64,000 bases of DNA, taken from contig NZ_JMIR01000005.1 of assembly GCF_000714935.1 (NCBI RefSeq), positions 1 through 64,000 of the forward strand, read 5' to 3'. The DNA is from Tumebacillus flagellatus. Lineage in GTDB: Bacteria; Bacillota; Bacilli; Tumebacillales; Tumebacillaceae. Position 1 is the stretch's first letter. Every line of letters starts with the position of its first letter. The notes beneath the pieces were generated by a model that did no database searches, was not told the origin of the DNA, and worked only from the letters and a program-made list of their open reading frames with translations. The translations under genes and the position numbers were made by a program. Shown piece by piece: positions 62,739-64,000 of this stretch.

Positions 62739-64000
62739 ATGGGGTACCTGCTGTTGCATTCGGGTCAACCGTCCGCCAAGCGTTTGCAAAGACGCGTGGT
62801 AGAGTGCACCGGCGTGGAAGACCTAGACCCGGTGGCCAGTCACGATGTTGTAATTCGCTTTGGTAATACAAACGGGGACGACAACCGGGCGGCGTGGACG
62901 CTGAACCCCCGCCAAGCGATTTTAAATACAACGCCGCGCAAAAAAATGCTGCGGATCTTAAAACAAAACGGCGTCTACACCCCGTCGGTCAACATGGAAT
63001 GGGGAGCTGAACTTCCGACCGACGTCATCTTGGAGAGCGGCACGCGCGTCAAACTGATCCGGTACTACCGGGTGCCGGTGTTTGATTTGCAGGCGATCGG
63101 GCTGTACCGCGCCGACAGCAAAGACGTGTGGCTGGAATCGAGAGTCAACCAGACCAAGGACCGCTTTCAAGAGATTGCGTTTGACGAGGACGTTTACGCC
63201 ACCCGCGCCGTGCGCTTGGCGATTCGCTCTCTGCACGCGCTGGGGCTGGACTTCGGCTTGGCGACGATCGGCATCACGGCGCGCGACCGCACGATCTGCC
63301 TGAACGTCAACGCCGCGCCGATCTTGCACGGGCGGATGCTGGAGCAGTTTGAGGAAGCCCTCAACGCGTACATCACCCGCGACACCACGGAGCAGGCGGA
63401 GTGGGAGCGGGCGGGGCGCTATCCCAGACCGTTTCAGATGGGCACCGATCTGGAATTCATGCTGCGCTCGGCGCAAGGGCGGATGGTGCTGGCGTCGAAA
63501 TACCTGCCGCGCCGCGGGCGGGTCGGCTGCGACGACCGCTCGCTGGCGCAAGACGGCGAGAGGTTTCCGCTTGCGGAAGTGCGTCCCGATCCCGCAACCA
63601 ACCCGGAGGAGCTGATCACCAACATTCGGGAGACGCTGTCCGAAGCGCAAAAACTGATTCGCCCGCGCAACATTCAATGGCTGGCCGGTTCGATGCCGTT
63701 TAAAAACTTCCCGCTCGGCGGGCACATTCACTTTTCCGATCTGCCGTATTCGTCAAGGTTGGTCAAAGTGTTTGATACGTACTTGGGCCTGCCGGTGATG
63801 ATGATCGAAGCGAACAACACCGCCGCGAAGCGACGTCCGAAGTACGGCTTCCTCGGCGACGTGCGCTTCAAATCGCACGGCGGCTTTGAATACCGGACGC
63901 CGGGCTCGTGGCTGGTGTCGCCGGAAGTGGCGCTCGCCGTCACGGCACTGGCGTACGTCGTTGCCGTTCACCACCGCGATCTGCGGGTAGATCTGTTCGT
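62739..64000 (+). CDS. Degenerate ATP-grasp / COOH-NH2 ligase (amidoligase) fusion, 3' end cut
   Basis: Open to the window edge (at least 420 residues). ATG 62739 is preferred to ATG 62733 because it lies 8 bases after AAAGGAG. Residues 1 to about 205 resemble the C-terminal half of YheC/YheD ATP-grasp (LNTTPRKKMLRILKQNGVYT, HALGLDFGLATIGITARDR), but the usual IEVN metal motif is LNVN (188-191), so ATP use there is doubtful. Residues about 230 onward match the phiEco32-like COOH-NH2 ligase type 2 (glutamine-synthetase-like fold): GTDLEFML (235-242), CDDR (264-267), EVRPDP (280-285), GGHIHF (H329, H331) and GGFEYRTPGSWL. It should form an amide bond between a carboxylate and an amine. Confidence 0.82.
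   Translation, partial: MGYLLLHSGQPSAKRLQRRVVECTGVEDLDPVASHDVVIRFGNTNGDDNRAAWTLNPRQAILNTTPRKKMLRILKQNGVYTPSVNMEWGAELPTDVILESGTRVKLIRYYRVPVFDLQAIGLYRADSKDVWLESRVNQTKDRFQEIAFDEDVYATRAVRLAIRSLHALGLDFGLATIGITARDRTICLNVNAAPILHGRMLEQFEEALNAYITRDTTEQAEWERAGRYPRPFQMGTDLEFMLRSAQGRMVLASKYLPRRGRVGCDDRSLAQDGERFPLAEVRPDPATNPEELITNIRETLSEAQKLIRPRNIQWLAGSMPFKNFPLGGHIHFSDLPYSSRLVKVFDTYLGLPVMMIEANNTAAKRRPKYGFLGDVRFKSHGGFEYRTPGSWLVSPEVALAVTALAYVVAVHHRDLRVDLF

Overview
The window looks like chromosome from a GC-rich, endospore-forming Firmicute of the Alicyclobacillaceae type; Tumebacillus or a close relative is my best guess (inference, no search run). Strong Shine-Dalgarno sites (AGGAGG-like), GTG and TTG starts, intrinsic terminators and sporulation genes (spoIIIE/ftsK, spoVS, cotE, yheC/yheD-like) support this. 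The gene order broadly follows the Bacillus subtilis segment rnjB-tepA-ylzJ-spoIIIE-ymfC ... ymfK-ymfM(rodZ)-pgsA-cinA-recA-rny-ymdB-spoVS ... cotE, with many lineage-specific insertions. I see no insertion sequence, prophage or CRISPR array.

Layout. 1-9.7 kb: the end of a tRNA-Pro gene, a secreted protein and a small membrane protein on the minus strand, then a YceI/M1-aminopeptidase fusion with an orphan ABC permease, a nitronate monooxygenase, a secreted thermolysin-like protease and an amino-acid permease. 9.7-21.4 kb: RNase J, TepA, YlzJ, SpoIIIE/FtsK, a GntR regulator and a complete Bmp/Nup-type nucleoside ABC importer. 21.5-28.9 kb: an HD-GYP protein, several very small genes, a secreted sedolisin (S53) protease, a cyclophilin fused to a copper-amine-oxidase-like domain, and an MFS transporter. 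29-45.8 kb: a BMP-like lipoprotein, YmfK, RodZ, a two-gene unknown operon under what look like LexA (SOS) boxes, YajQ, RimO, PgsA, CinA, a DEAD-box helicase, a phosphatase, a beta-propeller protein, RecA (with its own SOS box), RecX, RNase Y, an unknown protein, YmdB and SpoVS. 45.8-51.6 kb: a dipeptidase, a PHP phosphoesterase, PduL, MnmH, a metallo-hydrolase, a small basic protein and a tandem acetyltransferase. 51.6-57.5 kb: a compact iron locus (siderophore-binding lipoprotein plus two NIS siderophore synthetases) and a NUDIX hydrolase. 57.6-64 kb: a CobW-type metallochaperone, then CotE and a run of spore-coat ATP-grasp proteins ending in an amidoligase cut by the window edge.

The most interesting parts are: (1) the cotE cluster, in which two YheC/YheD-type ATP-grasp proteins are followed by a degenerate ATP-grasp domain fused to a glutamine-synthetase-like COOH-NH2 ligase, suggesting ligase-based peptide tailoring in the spore coat; (2) two unknown small proteins divergent from yajQ, with up to four LexA-like boxes around their promoter, three of them phased at exactly 16 bp; (3) a minimal two-synthetase siderophore locus; and (4) the YceI-M1 fusion coupled to a lone permease. 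Most housekeeping calls rest on clear family motifs. Functions of the small unknown proteins are left open.
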